Positions 1 to 7,677 of a stretch of 25,579 nucleotides of DNA are shown in pieces. The position numbers were made by a program, and so were the translations under genes. Source of the DNA: Syntrophaceae bacterium UBA2192 (lineage in GTDB: Bacteria > Desulfobacterota > Syntrophia > Syntrophales > UBA2192); contig DCVI01000083.1 in NCBI GenBank assembly GCA_002327315.1, positions 1-25,579 of the forward strand, read 5' to 3'. Positions within the stretch are counted from its first letter, which is position 1. Each line of letters begins with the position of its first letter. The notes beneath the pieces were generated by a model that was not told the DNA's origin, did not search any database, and saw nothing but the letters and a program-made list of their open reading frames with translations.

Positions 1-1196
1 CCGTCGGTCTCGATGATGCGGTAGTCCTTCCGGAAGACCTCTGTCACATCGCGCACCACGTCGAACTTGATCTCGTCGGGGCAGTCGATGCGAATCTCCG
101 GTGTCGTGACCGTCCGTGGAACGTCGGCGAGCAGCTCGCTCAGTTTCTTTCCCGTCACGGAGAGGATCTCGAGGAGGCGCGCCGCGGCGTAGATGGCGTC
201 ATCGTAGCCGAAGTAGCGGTCGGCAAAGAAGAGATGGCCGCTCATCTCCCCGGCAAGCAGGGCCTTTTCCTCCTTCATTTTTCCCTTGATCAGCGAGTGC
301 CCCGCCTTCCACATGATGGGCCTGCCGCCATGGGCGGCAATGTCGTCGTAGAGGCGCTGGGAGCACTTCACCTCGCCGATGATCGTCGCACCGGGCTTTT
401 CCTTCAGGATGAATCGCGAGAAGAGAAGCAGCAACTCGTCACCCCAGAGGATCTCGCCCTCATCGGTGACCACCCCGATCCGGTCGGCGTCCCCGTCGAA
501 GGCGATTCCGACATCGGCTTTTTTCTGTCTCACCTGGGCGATGAGTTCTCGGAGGTTCTCGGGAACCGTCGGGTCCGGGTGGTGGTTGGGAAACCGGCCG
601 TCCATTTCCTCGTAGAGGCAGGTCAGCTCACAGCCGAAGCGCTCGAAGAGGGGCCTGGCAAAGTAACCCCCCACGCCGTTTCCGCCGTCGAGGACGACCC
701 GGAGTCCGGGGCGCACCTTCACATTCTCGTAGAGGTAGTCGAGATAGAACTTGCAAATGTCGCGGCTTTCAGCCCTGCCGCTCCCTGACCGGAACGCCCC
801 GCACTCGATGATTTCCCGCAGCTTCTGGATCTCGCTGCCATAGATCGTGTCGGGCCCCACGCAGATCTTGAATCCGTTGAACTCGGGCGGGTTGTGGCTT
901 CCCGTCACCATGACACCGCCCCCCGTCTTGAGGTGGCGCACGGAGAAATAGAGAATGGGCGTGGCACAGGTGCCGATATCGATGACATCCATCCCGGTGG
1001 AGAGCAGTCCCCTTTTCATCGCCTCGCCAAGGGCGCTTGAACTGAGGCGGCAGTCCCGGCCGAGAGTCATGGTTGTCACGGCGTGGCCTGCGGCATAGGT
1101 GCCGACGGCCCGGCCGAGCTTTTCGACGAGCCCGGGCGTCAGGTCTTTTTCAACGAGGCCCCGGACATCGTATTCCCTGAAGATTTCACGGTTCAT
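1..1196 (-). CDS. Phosphomannomutase/phosphoglucomutase, 3' end missing
   Basis: Interconverts hexose 1- and 6-phosphates (mannose and/or glucose) in the cytoplasm, feeding nucleotide-sugar and surface polysaccharide synthesis. The first 398 residues of a family usually about 450-460 long are present; the phosphate-binding C-terminal domain runs off the window. The N-terminus reads MNREIFREYDIRG. The phosphoserine loop VTGSHNPP has its catalytic Ser at about residue 100, the metal loop DGDADR is at 234-239, and the sugar-binding GEMSGH is at 316-321. All three are intact. The ATG at 1196 is preceded by GGAG at a normal distance. It is divergent from the livK operon and shares the 359-bp intergenic region with it. 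Sequence alone does not settle the preference between mannose and glucose. Confidence 0.95.
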   Translation of the reverse strand, partial: MNREIFREYDVRGLVEKDLTPGLVEKLGRAVGTYAAGHAVTTMTLGRDCRLSSSALGEAMKRGLLSTGMDVIDIGTCATPILYFSVRHLKTGGGVMVTGSHNPPEFNGFKICVGPDTIYGSEIQKLREIIECGAFRSGSGRAESRDICKFYLDYLYENVKVRPGLRVVLDGGNGVGGYFARPLFERFGCELTCLYEEMDGRFPNHHPDPTVPENLRELIAQVRQKKADVGIAFDGDADRIGVVTDEGEILWGDELLLLFSRFILKEKPGATIIGEVKCSQRLYDDIAAHGGRPIMWKAGHSLIKGKMKEEKALLAGEMSGHLFFADRYFGYDDAIYAAARLLEILSVTGKKLSELLADVPRTVTTPEIRIDCPDEIKFDVVRDVTEVFRKDYRIIETD

Positions 1197-1319
1197 GATA
1201 GGCTCCAAAAATACCGGTTATGTCTACCACAGTTTGGCCCTCCAGACAATCACCGGTCGCATCGGGCCGGGCAAAAAACCTGCAACGGGGATTCCGTGGG
1301 GGGGTGCTGAAAAAAATGG

Positions 1320-1349
1320 TTGACAGGCGTTGCCCGGATCGGTTACAAA
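1320..1349 (+). promoter_or_regulatory. Predicted sigma70 promoter of the Phe leader and livK operon
   Basis: A perfect -35 TTGACA (1320-1325) is followed after 18 bp by TACAAA (1344-1349, 4 of 6 matches to TATAAT). The expected start, near 1356, lies just before the ribosome site of the leader peptide at 1361. This gives a leader transcript of about 200 nt before livK. The position fits an attenuator, but no start site has been mapped. Confidence 0.6.
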
Positions 1350-1369
1350 TCCACCCAACGAGGAATAAC

Positions 1370-1438
1370 ATGTACCGACATAACCCTGTGGGCAGATTTT
1401 TTGCGTTTTTTAGCTTTTTTAGGGAGGTCTGCCCATAG
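1370..1438 (+). CDS. Phenylalanine leader peptide, 22 aa
   Basis: A 22-codon ORF starts with ATG at 1370, behind AGGA (1361-1364) at 5-nt spacing, and ends with TAG at 1436-1438. Residues 10-18 read FFAFFSFFR, so six of eight consecutive residues (10-17) are Phe. This strongly resembles the E. coli pheA and pheST leader peptides, in which a Phe run senses charged tRNA-Phe. All six Phe codons are TTT, whereas livK uses 15 TTC and 2 TTT. The peptide should have no function of its own; the position of the translating ribosome is the signal. It lies between a good promoter and a set of alternating RNA hairpins. Confidence 0.85.
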   Translation: MYRHNPVGRFFAFFSFFREVCP

Positions 1439-1534
1439 CGCCCGATTGTGAATAAGCAACCAGGGCCGTGGGCAGACCTGAACTGCCCACGGCCTTTCTG
1501 CATTTGGAGGCCGTGACGATCACGGCCTTTTTTT
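1389..1534 (+). promoter_or_regulatory. Predicted Phe-responsive transcription attenuator with six alternating arms
   Basis: Six arms can be read directly. Arm 1 is TGGGCAGA (1389-1396), arm 2 GGTCTGCCCA (1426-1435), arm 3 1464-1478, arm 4 CTGCCCACGGCC (1483-1494), arm 5 GGCCGTGA (1509-1516) and arm 6 TCACGGCC (1520-1527) plus seven T. Each arm pairs with the next: 1:2 over 8 bp, 2:3 over 10 bp, 3:4 over 12 bp, 4:5 over 8 bp plus two G-U, and 5:6 over 8 bp. Phe codons lie between arms 1 and 2, and the leader stop directly follows arm 2. A ribosome stalled early in the Phe run hides arm 1, so 2:3 then 4:5 form and the terminator is lost. A ribosome at the stop hides arm 2, so 3:4 and the 5:6 terminator form. 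The mechanism is inferred from this layout. Confidence 0.8.
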
Positions 1535-1538
1535 ATTT
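1507..1538 (+). terminator. Intrinsic terminator of the attenuator, upstream of livK
   Basis: The stem GGCCGTGA (1509-1516), loop CGA and TCACGGCC (1520-1527) are followed by seven T, A and three T. A1508-T1528 can extend the stem. It is a textbook intrinsic terminator. It ends 21 nt before the livK start and just upstream of the livK ribosome site AAGGAGG (1541-1547). The upstream gene, on the other strand, does not need it, so it makes sense only as a conditional terminator. Confidence 0.85.
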
Positions 1539-1555
1539 AAAAGGAGGAACGTACG

Positions 1556-2761
1556 ATGCATCATTTCATCCTGAAGGCAATCGCGGGAATTCTTACGATC
1601 GGGATCCTGTCGCTGCCTGCCTCAACCATGGCTGCAGCGCCGATCAAGGTTGGAGCCGCCATCAATCTGACCGGACCTGCCTCCACGTGGGGGCAGTATC
1701 ATGCCAAGGGAATGCAGGACTATCTGCGGTACGTCAACGAGGTCAAGGGCGGCATCAAGGGCCGGCCGATCGAACTGATCCTCGTCGACACGGGCTACAA
1801 GGTGCCGGAGGCCGTGGCGGCCGTCAAGAAATTCGCCATCCAGGAGAATGTCGACATGATCGCCACCTGGGGGGCAGGCGAGGGACTTGCGGCAAAACCC
1901 ATCATCCAGGGATACAAGATCCCCACGATCAATTACTCGACAAGCTGGGAGCTTTTGGAAAAACCCGTGGCCTACATGTATCTGCCCTTCGGGAGTTACC
2001 GGCTGGACTGTGAAGCCGTTCTCGAGTACATCAAGTCCATCCACAAGGGAAAAGAGCCCCCCAAGGTCGGCCTTCTCACCTATAACAACGCCTACGGGCG
2101 TTCCATCCACAAGCCAAGCAAGGAATACGCGAGGGCAAACAACGTCAACATCGTCGCCATCGAGGAATTTCCCCCGAAGACCGTTGACCTCACGACGGAG
2201 CTGCTTCGCCTGAAGAAAAGCGGCGCCGAGTATGTCTTCATGCAGATGCTGCCGGCGACGATCGTCACGGCCTTCAAGAGCGCCGACCGCATCCAGTACG
2301 GCCCGCAGTTCTTCGGCACCTGGACCTCCACCGACCCCGACTTCTTCAAGCTGGGAAAGGGAATCATTCGTGACCGCCTGAAGATGCAGTTCCCCGGCGG
2401 GCTGCCCGGTGACAAGGGCGCCGGCATCGAGATGCTGAAGACGCTCTGGGCGAAATACAAGACCGTGAGCCGATTTGACGCCGCCTACTGGGAAGGGGTC
2501 GTCGTGGCGATGATCATGGAGCGCGCAGCCCTGAGGGCGCAGGAGAAATACGGCAAGGTGGATCGTGAGACGATCAACATGGCCATGGAGACGTTCACGA
2601 ACGAGGACTTCGGCGGGATCGTACCCCCCGTCACCTACACGAAGGCCAACCACGAAGGATCCTTCCGGGGTCGGATCGTCCAGGTCCGGGAAGACGGCAC
2701 CTTCAAGCCGCTGACGGATTTCTACACGCCGGGAAAAGAAAAAATCCGCCACCTGAAGTAG
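1556..2761 (+). CDS. livK: LIV-type ABC transporter substrate-binding protein
   Basis: Periplasmic type 1 binding protein of the branched-chain/aromatic amino acid or carboxylate class; it delivers ligand to LivHM. 401 aa. A Sec signal (Lys7, hydrophobic 8-22) has likely cleavage after STMA or AAA at about residue 26-28. The mature start IKVGAAINLTGPASTWGQ is typical of LivK-like proteins. The ATG at 1556 has a strong AAGGAGG at 8-nt spacing. It is the first structural gene after the Phe attenuator, and livG follows 10 bp later. The ligand cannot be read from sequence. Operon control suggests Phe or an aryl acid; the acyl-CoA ligases nearby favour a carboxylate. Confidence 0.93.
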   Translation: MHHFILKAIAGILTIGILSLPASTMAAAPIKVGAAINLTGPASTWGQYHAKGMQDYLRYVNEVKGGIKGRPIELILVDTGYKVPEAVAAVKKFAIQENVDMIATWGAGEGLAAKPIIQGYKIPTINYSTSWELLEKPVAYMYLPFGSYRLDCEAVLEYIKSIHKGKEPPKVGLLTYNNAYGRSIHKPSKEYARANNVNIVAIEEFPPKTVDLTTELLRLKKSGAEYVFMQMLPATIVTAFKSADRIQYGPQFFGTWTSTDPDFFKLGKGIIRDRLKMQFPGGLPGDKGAGIEMLKTLWAKYKTVSRFDAAYWEGVVVAMIMERAALRAQEKYGKVDRETINMAMETFTNEDFGGIVPPVTYTKANHEGSFRGRIVQVREDGTFKPLTDFYTPGKEKIRHLK

Positions 2762-2771
2762 GAGCTGCGAC

Positions 2772-3632
2772 ATGAAGGCCTATCGGGGGGAACCGTCCAT
2801 TTTTGCCGGAAGGAAACCGGAAGACCGCAAGGCGGAGCTCGTCGTGGAGCGCCTGACGCTGCGCTTCGGGGGCATCACGGCGGTCGGAGACGTGGACCTG
2901 AAGGTATCGACAGGCGAGTTCGTCTCCGTCATCGGGCCCAACGGTGCGGGGAAGACGAGCCTGCTGAACTGCATCACGGGATACTACAAGGCGCAGCAGG
3001 GGCGGATCCTCTTCAACGGGAAGGATATCTCCAACCTCCCGGCGCACCGTCACATCGAGCACGGGATCGGCAGGACGTTCCAGAACATCGAGCTCTTTCC
3101 GGGGATGACGGTCCTGGCGAACCTGCTGCTGGCCCGTCACCTTCACTGCCGCTACGGTCTCGCCGCGGCGGCCCTCTTCTCCAGGAAGGCGAAAAGCGAA
3201 GAAATCCGCCAGCGGAGGCTCATCGAGGAGATCATCGATTTCCTGGAGATCCAGTCGATCCGCAAGAAGCTCGTGGGTTCGCTTCCCTACGGAATGCGCA
3301 AGCGCGTCGAGCTGGGGCGGGCGCTTGCCCTGGAACCGAGGCTTCTCGTCCTCGACGAACCCTTCGCCGGGATGAACCTGGAGGAGAAGGAGGACATGGT
3401 GCGGTTTCTCGTGGAGCTCTCCGAGTCCTGGGGGCAGACGATGATCCTCGTGGAGCACGACATGTCGATCGTCATGAGTATCTCCGAACGGATCATGGTT
3501 CTCAACTTCGGGGAGAAACTCGCTGAGGGCACCCCCGGGGAGATTCAGGGAAACCCCGATGTCATCCGGGCCTATCTGGGCGACCGGGCGGAGCAGACCG
3601 CGGAAGAAGGCCGCTCGGGAGGTGGCCGATGA
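2772..3632 (+). CDS. livG: LIV-type ABC transporter ATP-binding protein LivG
   Basis: One of two cytoplasmic ATPases driving the LivHM permease. 286 aa. Walker A GPNGAGKT is at 55-62, the Q-loop in RTFQN at about 101-105, the LivG-type signature LPYGMRKRVELGRAL starts at 171, Walker B LLVLDEP is at 191-197, and the switch His is in VEHD near 229. A charged N-terminal extension of about 20 residues precedes the ABC fold. Its ribosome site AGGAG overlaps the livK stop. The last codons overlap the ligase start by 4 bp (ATGA), so translation is probably coupled. Confidence 0.95.
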   Translation: MKAYRGEPSIFAGRKPEDRKAELVVERLTLRFGGITAVGDVDLKVSTGEFVSVIGPNGAGKTSLLNCITGYYKAQQGRILFNGKDISNLPAHRHIEHGIGRTFQNIELFPGMTVLANLLLARHLHCRYGLAAAALFSRKAKSEEIRQRRLIEEIIDFLEIQSIRKKLVGSLPYGMRKRVELGRALALEPRLLVLDEPFAGMNLEEKEDMVRFLVELSESWGQTMILVEHDMSIVMSISERIMVLNFGEKLAEGTPGEIQGNPDVIRAYLGDRAEQTAEEGRSGGGR

Positions 3633-5605
3633 CGGTCCCGGCAATCAGAGAGCGCGTGAGCGGCAACGGCCGGCCGGCAGGACTCGATGACGCGACACTC
3701 AATGCCTACGGCAAATACACCCTGCCGCAGATCCTGGGAGAACAGGCAAAGCGTTTGGGGGCCGGGCACGTGGCGATACGCGAGAAGGCTTACGGGATCT
3801 GGCAAACGTACAACTGGGAGGATTATTTCAGCTACGTCAGGCGAACGGCGCTGGGTCTTCTCAGCCTCGGGATGCGGCGCAGGGAAAACGTCGCCATCGT
3901 GACGAACAATCACCCCGAGTGGCTGTTCTGCGAGCTGGGCGCCCAGGCCGTGGGCGGTGTCACGGTGAACCTCTTCACCTCCTCCATCGCCGACGAACTG
4001 GCCGAGGCCCTGAAGCGCTTTCAGGCCACCGTGGTCGTAGCCCAGGACCAGGAGCAGGTCGACAAGCTGCTCGAGACGCGCGCGAGGTTGGGATTCGTCA
4101 AATCCGTCGTCTACGTGGACCCCACGGGGATGCGCACCTACCGCAAGGACCCCTGGCTTACGAGCTACCGGGAGCTTCTCGAGCGGGGCGACGAGCTGGA
4201 ACGGGAAAAGCCGCAGCTCTTTCCCTCGGAACTCTGGCGCGGGCGCCCCGAGGACGTGGCCGTCATGATCCAGACCTCGGGGACGACGGGGCTGCCAAAA
4301 CTCGCCATGCTCAGCCACCGCAATTTCACGGCCATGGCGCGCAAGTGGCTTGTCGAGGCGCCTGTCGGGATCGGCTCCAACTGGCTTTCCATTACGCCGT
4401 CGGCCTGGATCGTCGATCAGGTCTGGGGCGCGGGCATCACGCTCACCGGCGGGCTCACGATGAACTTTCCCGAAACGGCGGAAACCATCGAAGCGGACTT
4501 CCGGGAGATCGGGCCCGAGGTCATCGTCTCCTCTTCGAGGTTCTGGGAAGACCTGGCATCGAAGATCCGGGTCAAGATGGCCGATTCGGGGCTTGTGAAG
4601 CGCAAGCTGTTCGGTCTGGCAGAGCGGATCGGTCAGAAGGCCGTGGACAAAGAGGCGAAGAAAGAACCCATTTCGCTTGCGCTGCGCACGGTGAGACGCG
4701 CCGCCGAGGCGATGGTCCTGAGGCCTCTCATGGACCGCGTGGGCTGTCTGGGCATGAAGAGCGCCTACACGGGCGGTCACCCGATCAGCCCCGAGGTCAT
4801 CCGCTTCTTCAGGGCCTGCGGTCTCAACCTGAAGCAGTGCTACGGCCTCACCGAGGCGGGCGGCATATTCCAGGTACAGCCCGACGACGAGGTAAAGCCC
4901 GAGACGGTAGGGAAGGCCCTTCTGGAGACGGAGGTCAAGATCGCCGATGACCAGGAGGTCCTCGTGAAGAGCCCTTCAAACTTCGCGGGCTATTACAACG
5001 ACTACAAGGCCACCGAGGATGCCTTCCGGGACGGCTGGCTGCGAACGGGAGACGCAGGCTACCTGGACCCCGACGGCCACCTCGTCATCATCGGCCGCAA
5101 GGAGGAAATCATCCGGAACAAGACCGGTGCGGCGTTTTCTCCCGATTTCATCGAGACGCGGCTCAAATTCAGCCCCTACATCAAGGAAGCGGTCACCTGG
5201 GGCGAGGGGAGGCCCTACATCACGTCCTTCATCAACATCGACATGGGAAACGTGGGCAACTGGGCCGAGGAGAGGATGATCCCCTACACGACCTATACGG
5301 ACCTCTCGCAGCAGCCGAAGGTGGAGGAGCTCGTCCTCGGGGAGATCCGAGACGTGAACGAACGGCTTCCCGATTACATGAAGATCCGCAAGTTCATCCT
5401 CCTCTACAAACTGCTCGACGCCGATGACGAGGAACTGACGAGAACCGGGAAGGTCCGGCGGCGTTTCGTTTACGGCCTTTACCTCAACCTGATCGAGGCC
5501 ATGTACCGAAACCTCAAGGAGTTGGAGGTCAAGAGCCAGGTCCGCTACCGAGACGGGCAGGTGGGAAAAATAGAGACAACCGTCCGGATCATCGACGTGC
5601 AATAA
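3629..5605 (+). CDS. AMP-forming acyl-CoA ligase, long-chain acyl-CoA synthetase (FAA1) family
   Basis: Activates a carboxylic acid to its CoA thioester through an acyl-adenylate. 658 aa, normal for the COG1022-type family. The phosphate loop TSGTTGLPK is at 216-224, the adenine-binding YGLTEAGG at 405-412, and RTGD with Asp475 and GRKEE at 489-493 mark the hinge to the C-terminal domain. LTRTGKVRRR near the C-terminus carries the conserved Lys region. All catalytic motifs look intact. It is placed inside the transporter operon, between livG (4-bp overlap) and livH (10 bp). Its substrate is therefore probably what the transporter brings in. Family membership does not prove a fatty acid substrate; aryl or branched acids are equally possible. 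Confidence 0.93.
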   Translation: MTVPAIRERVSGNGRPAGLDDATLNAYGKYTLPQILGEQAKRLGAGHVAIREKAYGIWQTYNWEDYFSYVRRTALGLLSLGMRRRENVAIVTNNHPEWLFCELGAQAVGGVTVNLFTSSIADELAEALKRFQATVVVAQDQEQVDKLLETRARLGFVKSVVYVDPTGMRTYRKDPWLTSYRELLERGDELEREKPQLFPSELWRGRPEDVAVMIQTSGTTGLPKLAMLSHRNFTAMARKWLVEAPVGIGSNWLSITPSAWIVDQVWGAGITLTGGLTMNFPETAETIEADFREIGPEVIVSSSRFWEDLASKIRVKMADSGLVKRKLFGLAERIGQKAVDKEAKKEPISLALRTVRRAAEAMVLRPLMDRVGCLGMKSAYTGGHPISPEVIRFFRACGLNLKQCYGLTEAGGIFQVQPDDEVKPETVGKALLETEVKIADDQEVLVKSPSNFAGYYNDYKATEDAFRDGWLRTGDAGYLDPDGHLVIIGRKEEIIRNKTGAAFSPDFIETRLKFSPYIKEAVTWGEGRPYITSFINIDMGNVGNWAEERMIPYTTYTDLSQQPKVEELVLGEIRDVNERLPDYMKIRKFILLYKLLDADDEELTRTGKVRRRFVYGLYLNLIEAMYRNLKELEVKSQVRYRDGQVGKIETTVRIIDVQ

Positions 5606-5615
5606 GGAGAGACGC

Positions 5616-6494
5616 ATGGATTTCTTCATACAACTTCTCATCAACGGAATCAGCATCGGCTTTCTCTACGGACTGTCCGCAATGGGGTTTGTCATGATCT
5701 TCAAGTCCTCGAGCGTGCTCAACTTCGCCCATGGCGAGATCCTGGCCTTCGGCGCATTCCTGTTCCTGGCGCTCGTGACCTGGGCGCAGCTTCCCATCTG
5801 GCTGGGATTTCTCGTGACACTGGCGGGGTCCTTCGTCCTGGGCTTTGTCATCGAGCGGATCTTCCTTCGGCCGCTCATCGGCGAGCTGCTGATATACGTG
5901 ATCATGCTCACCGTGGGGCTTGCCGCCATGTTCAAGGGCGGGATGCTGCTCGTCTGGGGCGGAAACCTTTACACCTATCCGGACTTCCTGCCCGAGGGTC
6001 TCGGCATCAACTGGGGCATCGTCCAGGTGCCGCCCGTTTACGTGGCGGCCGTCATCATCGGGAGCCTTTTTCTTTTGATGTTCGGGCTGTTCTTCAAATT
6101 CTCCTCCCAGGGTATCTACATGCGCTCCGTGGCGGATAATCAGACGGCGGCGCTTTCCCTGGGTGTGCACGTGCGGAGGGTGTTTGCGCTTTCCTGGGCC
6201 ATCGCGGCGATGGTGGCGGGGATCAGCGGAATCGTGCTGGGGATCATCAACGGCATCACGGTGCACGAGCTCTCCTCCGTGGGGCTGAAGGTCTTTCCGG
6301 TCGTGATCCTGGGGGGCCTCGACTCGATCGGCGGGGCCATCATCGGGGGCCTCATCATCGGCCTGCTGGAGACGTTCACAGGCGGGTATCTCTCGCCTTC
6401 GCTGCGCGACGTCGTGCCGTATATCGCTCTCGTGTTCATCCTGCTGGTGAAACCGTACGGGCTGTTCGGGCTTGCTGAAATTGAACGCGTTTGA
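5616..6494 (+). CDS. livH: LIV-type ABC transporter permease LivH
   Basis: Inner-membrane permease, 292 aa, with about eight hydrophobic segments. The N-terminus INGISIGFLYGLSAMGFVMI and the following NFAHGEILAFGAF match the LivH family, as does the loop VGLKVFPVVILGGLDSIGGA near the C-terminus (EAA-like contact with the ATPases). AAGGAGA lies 6 nt before the ATG, just after the ligase stop. It pairs with LivM to form the channel. Confidence 0.95.
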   Translation: MDFFIQLLINGISIGFLYGLSAMGFVMIFKSSSVLNFAHGEILAFGAFLFLALVTWAQLPIWLGFLVTLAGSFVLGFVIERIFLRPLIGELLIYVIMLTVGLAAMFKGGMLLVWGGNLYTYPDFLPEGLGINWGIVQVPPVYVAAVIIGSLFLLMFGLFFKFSSQGIYMRSVADNQTAALSLGVHVRRVFALSWAIAAMVAGISGIVLGIINGITVHELSSVGLKVFPVVILGGLDSIGGAIIGGLIIGLLETFTGGYLSPSLRDVVPYIALVFILLVKPYGLFGLAEIERV

Positions 6495-6510
6495 AAAGGA
6501 TTCGGTCGAC

Positions 6511-7581
6511 ATGAAAACCCTTCGGTTTCGTCCCTGCGGGAATTTCAAGGTTCAATACCGGGAGGAGCTGACCGTCTTCGATACGGACTTCGGGAGGCTC
6601 TGGTCCGCGGTGGGGATCGTCGTTCTCTTTGCCGTCGTGCCGTGGATCGCCACCCCGTATCTCCTCTACGTTGTGAACCTCATCGGGATCTCGGCCATTG
6701 CAGCCCTCGGGCTCAACATTCTCGTGGGCTACACGGGGCTGATCTCCCTGGGACATGGCGCTTTCTTCGGGGTCGGCGCGTACTCGGCGGGCATCCTCGC
6801 CGTGACGTACGGCATTCCTTTTCTTGCCGTGGTTCCTCTGGCGGGGCTCGTCACGGCCGTCGTCGGCATGGTCTTCGGGATTCCCTCGGGACGCCTGAAA
6901 GGGCTCTACCTGACCATTGCGACGCTGGCCGGACAGTTCATCATTGAATACGTGCTTGTCCACTGGGAAAGTGTGACCGGCGGGACCATGGGGATCACGC
7001 TTCCCGCCCCGTCGATCTTCGGGGTTGCGATTGCGGGGGACCTGAGCTTTTTCTACGTGATCTATGCGACGGCGGTCGTCATGGTCTTCGGTGCCGTGAA
7101 CCTCATGCGCACGCGCTACGGGAGGGCTTTTGTGGCGATCCGCGACAACGACCGGGCCGCCGAAGGGATGGGGATCCCCATCTTCCGATACAAGCTCCTT
7201 TCCTTCGCCGTGAGCTCCTTTTATGCCGGCGTTGCCGGGGCTCTCTGGGGTTACTACATGATCAGCATCACGGCGGAGCCTTTCACGCTGGGGTTATCCG
7301 TCGAATATATCGCCATGATCGTTATCGGGGGTCTGGGGAGTATCCCCGGGGCCATCTTTGGCACCGTGTTTATCACGCTGCTCAACGAGGGCCTCCGCTG
7401 GGCCACGGACACGATCATGAACATGGGGGGACTCGCAGGCGTCGAGCTGACGATGGCGCCGCTGAGGGAGTTTGTCTTCGGCCTGGCCATTGTCCTTTTT
7501 ATTTTATTCGAGCCCAGGGGGCTTGCGGAGGTGTGGAGAATAGTCCGCTCGAGCTTCAAGTTGTGGCCGTTCTCTTATTAG
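6511..7581 (+). CDS. livM: LIV-type ABC transporter permease LivM
   Basis: Second inner-membrane permease, 356 aa from the ATG at 6511. A cytoplasmic N-terminus of about 30 residues precedes about nine hydrophobic segments. LNILVGYTGLISLGHGAFFG and the C-terminal VIGGLGSIPGAIFG are LivM family hallmarks. I chose ATG 6511, with AAGGA at 6495-6499, over an in-frame TTG at 6472 that would lie inside livH and has no clear ribosome site. The stop codon TAG forms the first bases of a heptamer repeat. Confidence 0.93.
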   Translation: MKTLRFRPCGNFKVQYREELTVFDTDFGRLWSAVGIVVLFAVVPWIATPYLLYVVNLIGISAIAALGLNILVGYTGLISLGHGAFFGVGAYSAGILAVTYGIPFLAVVPLAGLVTAVVGMVFGIPSGRLKGLYLTIATLAGQFIIEYVLVHWESVTGGTMGITLPAPSIFGVAIAGDLSFFYVIYATAVVMVFGAVNLMRTRYGRAFVAIRDNDRAAEGMGIPIFRYKLLSFAVSSFYAGVAGALWGYYMISITAEPFTLGLSVEYIAMIVIGGLGSIPGAIFGTVFITLLNEGLRWATDTIMNMGGLAGVELTMAPLREFVFGLAIVLFILFEPRGLAEVWRIVRSSFKLWPFSY

Positions 7582-7614
7582 TGATCAGTGGCTAGTGGCC
7601 AGTGTCCAGTGAAA
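7580..7614 (+). repeat. Heptamer tandem repeat, copy 1
   Basis: Five units beginning AGTG with 7-bp period: AGTGATC, AGTGGCT, AGTGGCC, AGTGTCC, AGTGAAA. It starts inside the livM stop codon. A near-identical array lies after livF at 8486, with the second unit AGTGGCT and the ending AGTGAAA shared. The two arrays flank livF. Confidence 0.85.
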
Positions 7615-7677
7615 AGAGGAAGACAGAAATCACGGGGAAGATCAAACATCGGTTTCAGTGAATTCATGGGTTGAGAC

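Noticed and set aside
1397..1420. Phased A/T tracts as bent DNA
   Set aside because: The tracts are read as Phe-Phe codons in a frame with a start, ribosome site and stop, and their 9-bp phase is off the helical repeat. Coding is the better reading.
1186..1503. 105-codon frame on the minus strand across the livK leader
   Set aside because: It overlaps the start of the phosphomannomutase, the leader peptide and the hairpins, and has no recognisable protein features.
1356..1555. T-box or riboswitch upstream of livK
   Set aside because: No T-box consensus and no known aptamer core was seen. The Phe-rich ORF with alternating arms explains the region better, and T-boxes are rare in this phylum.
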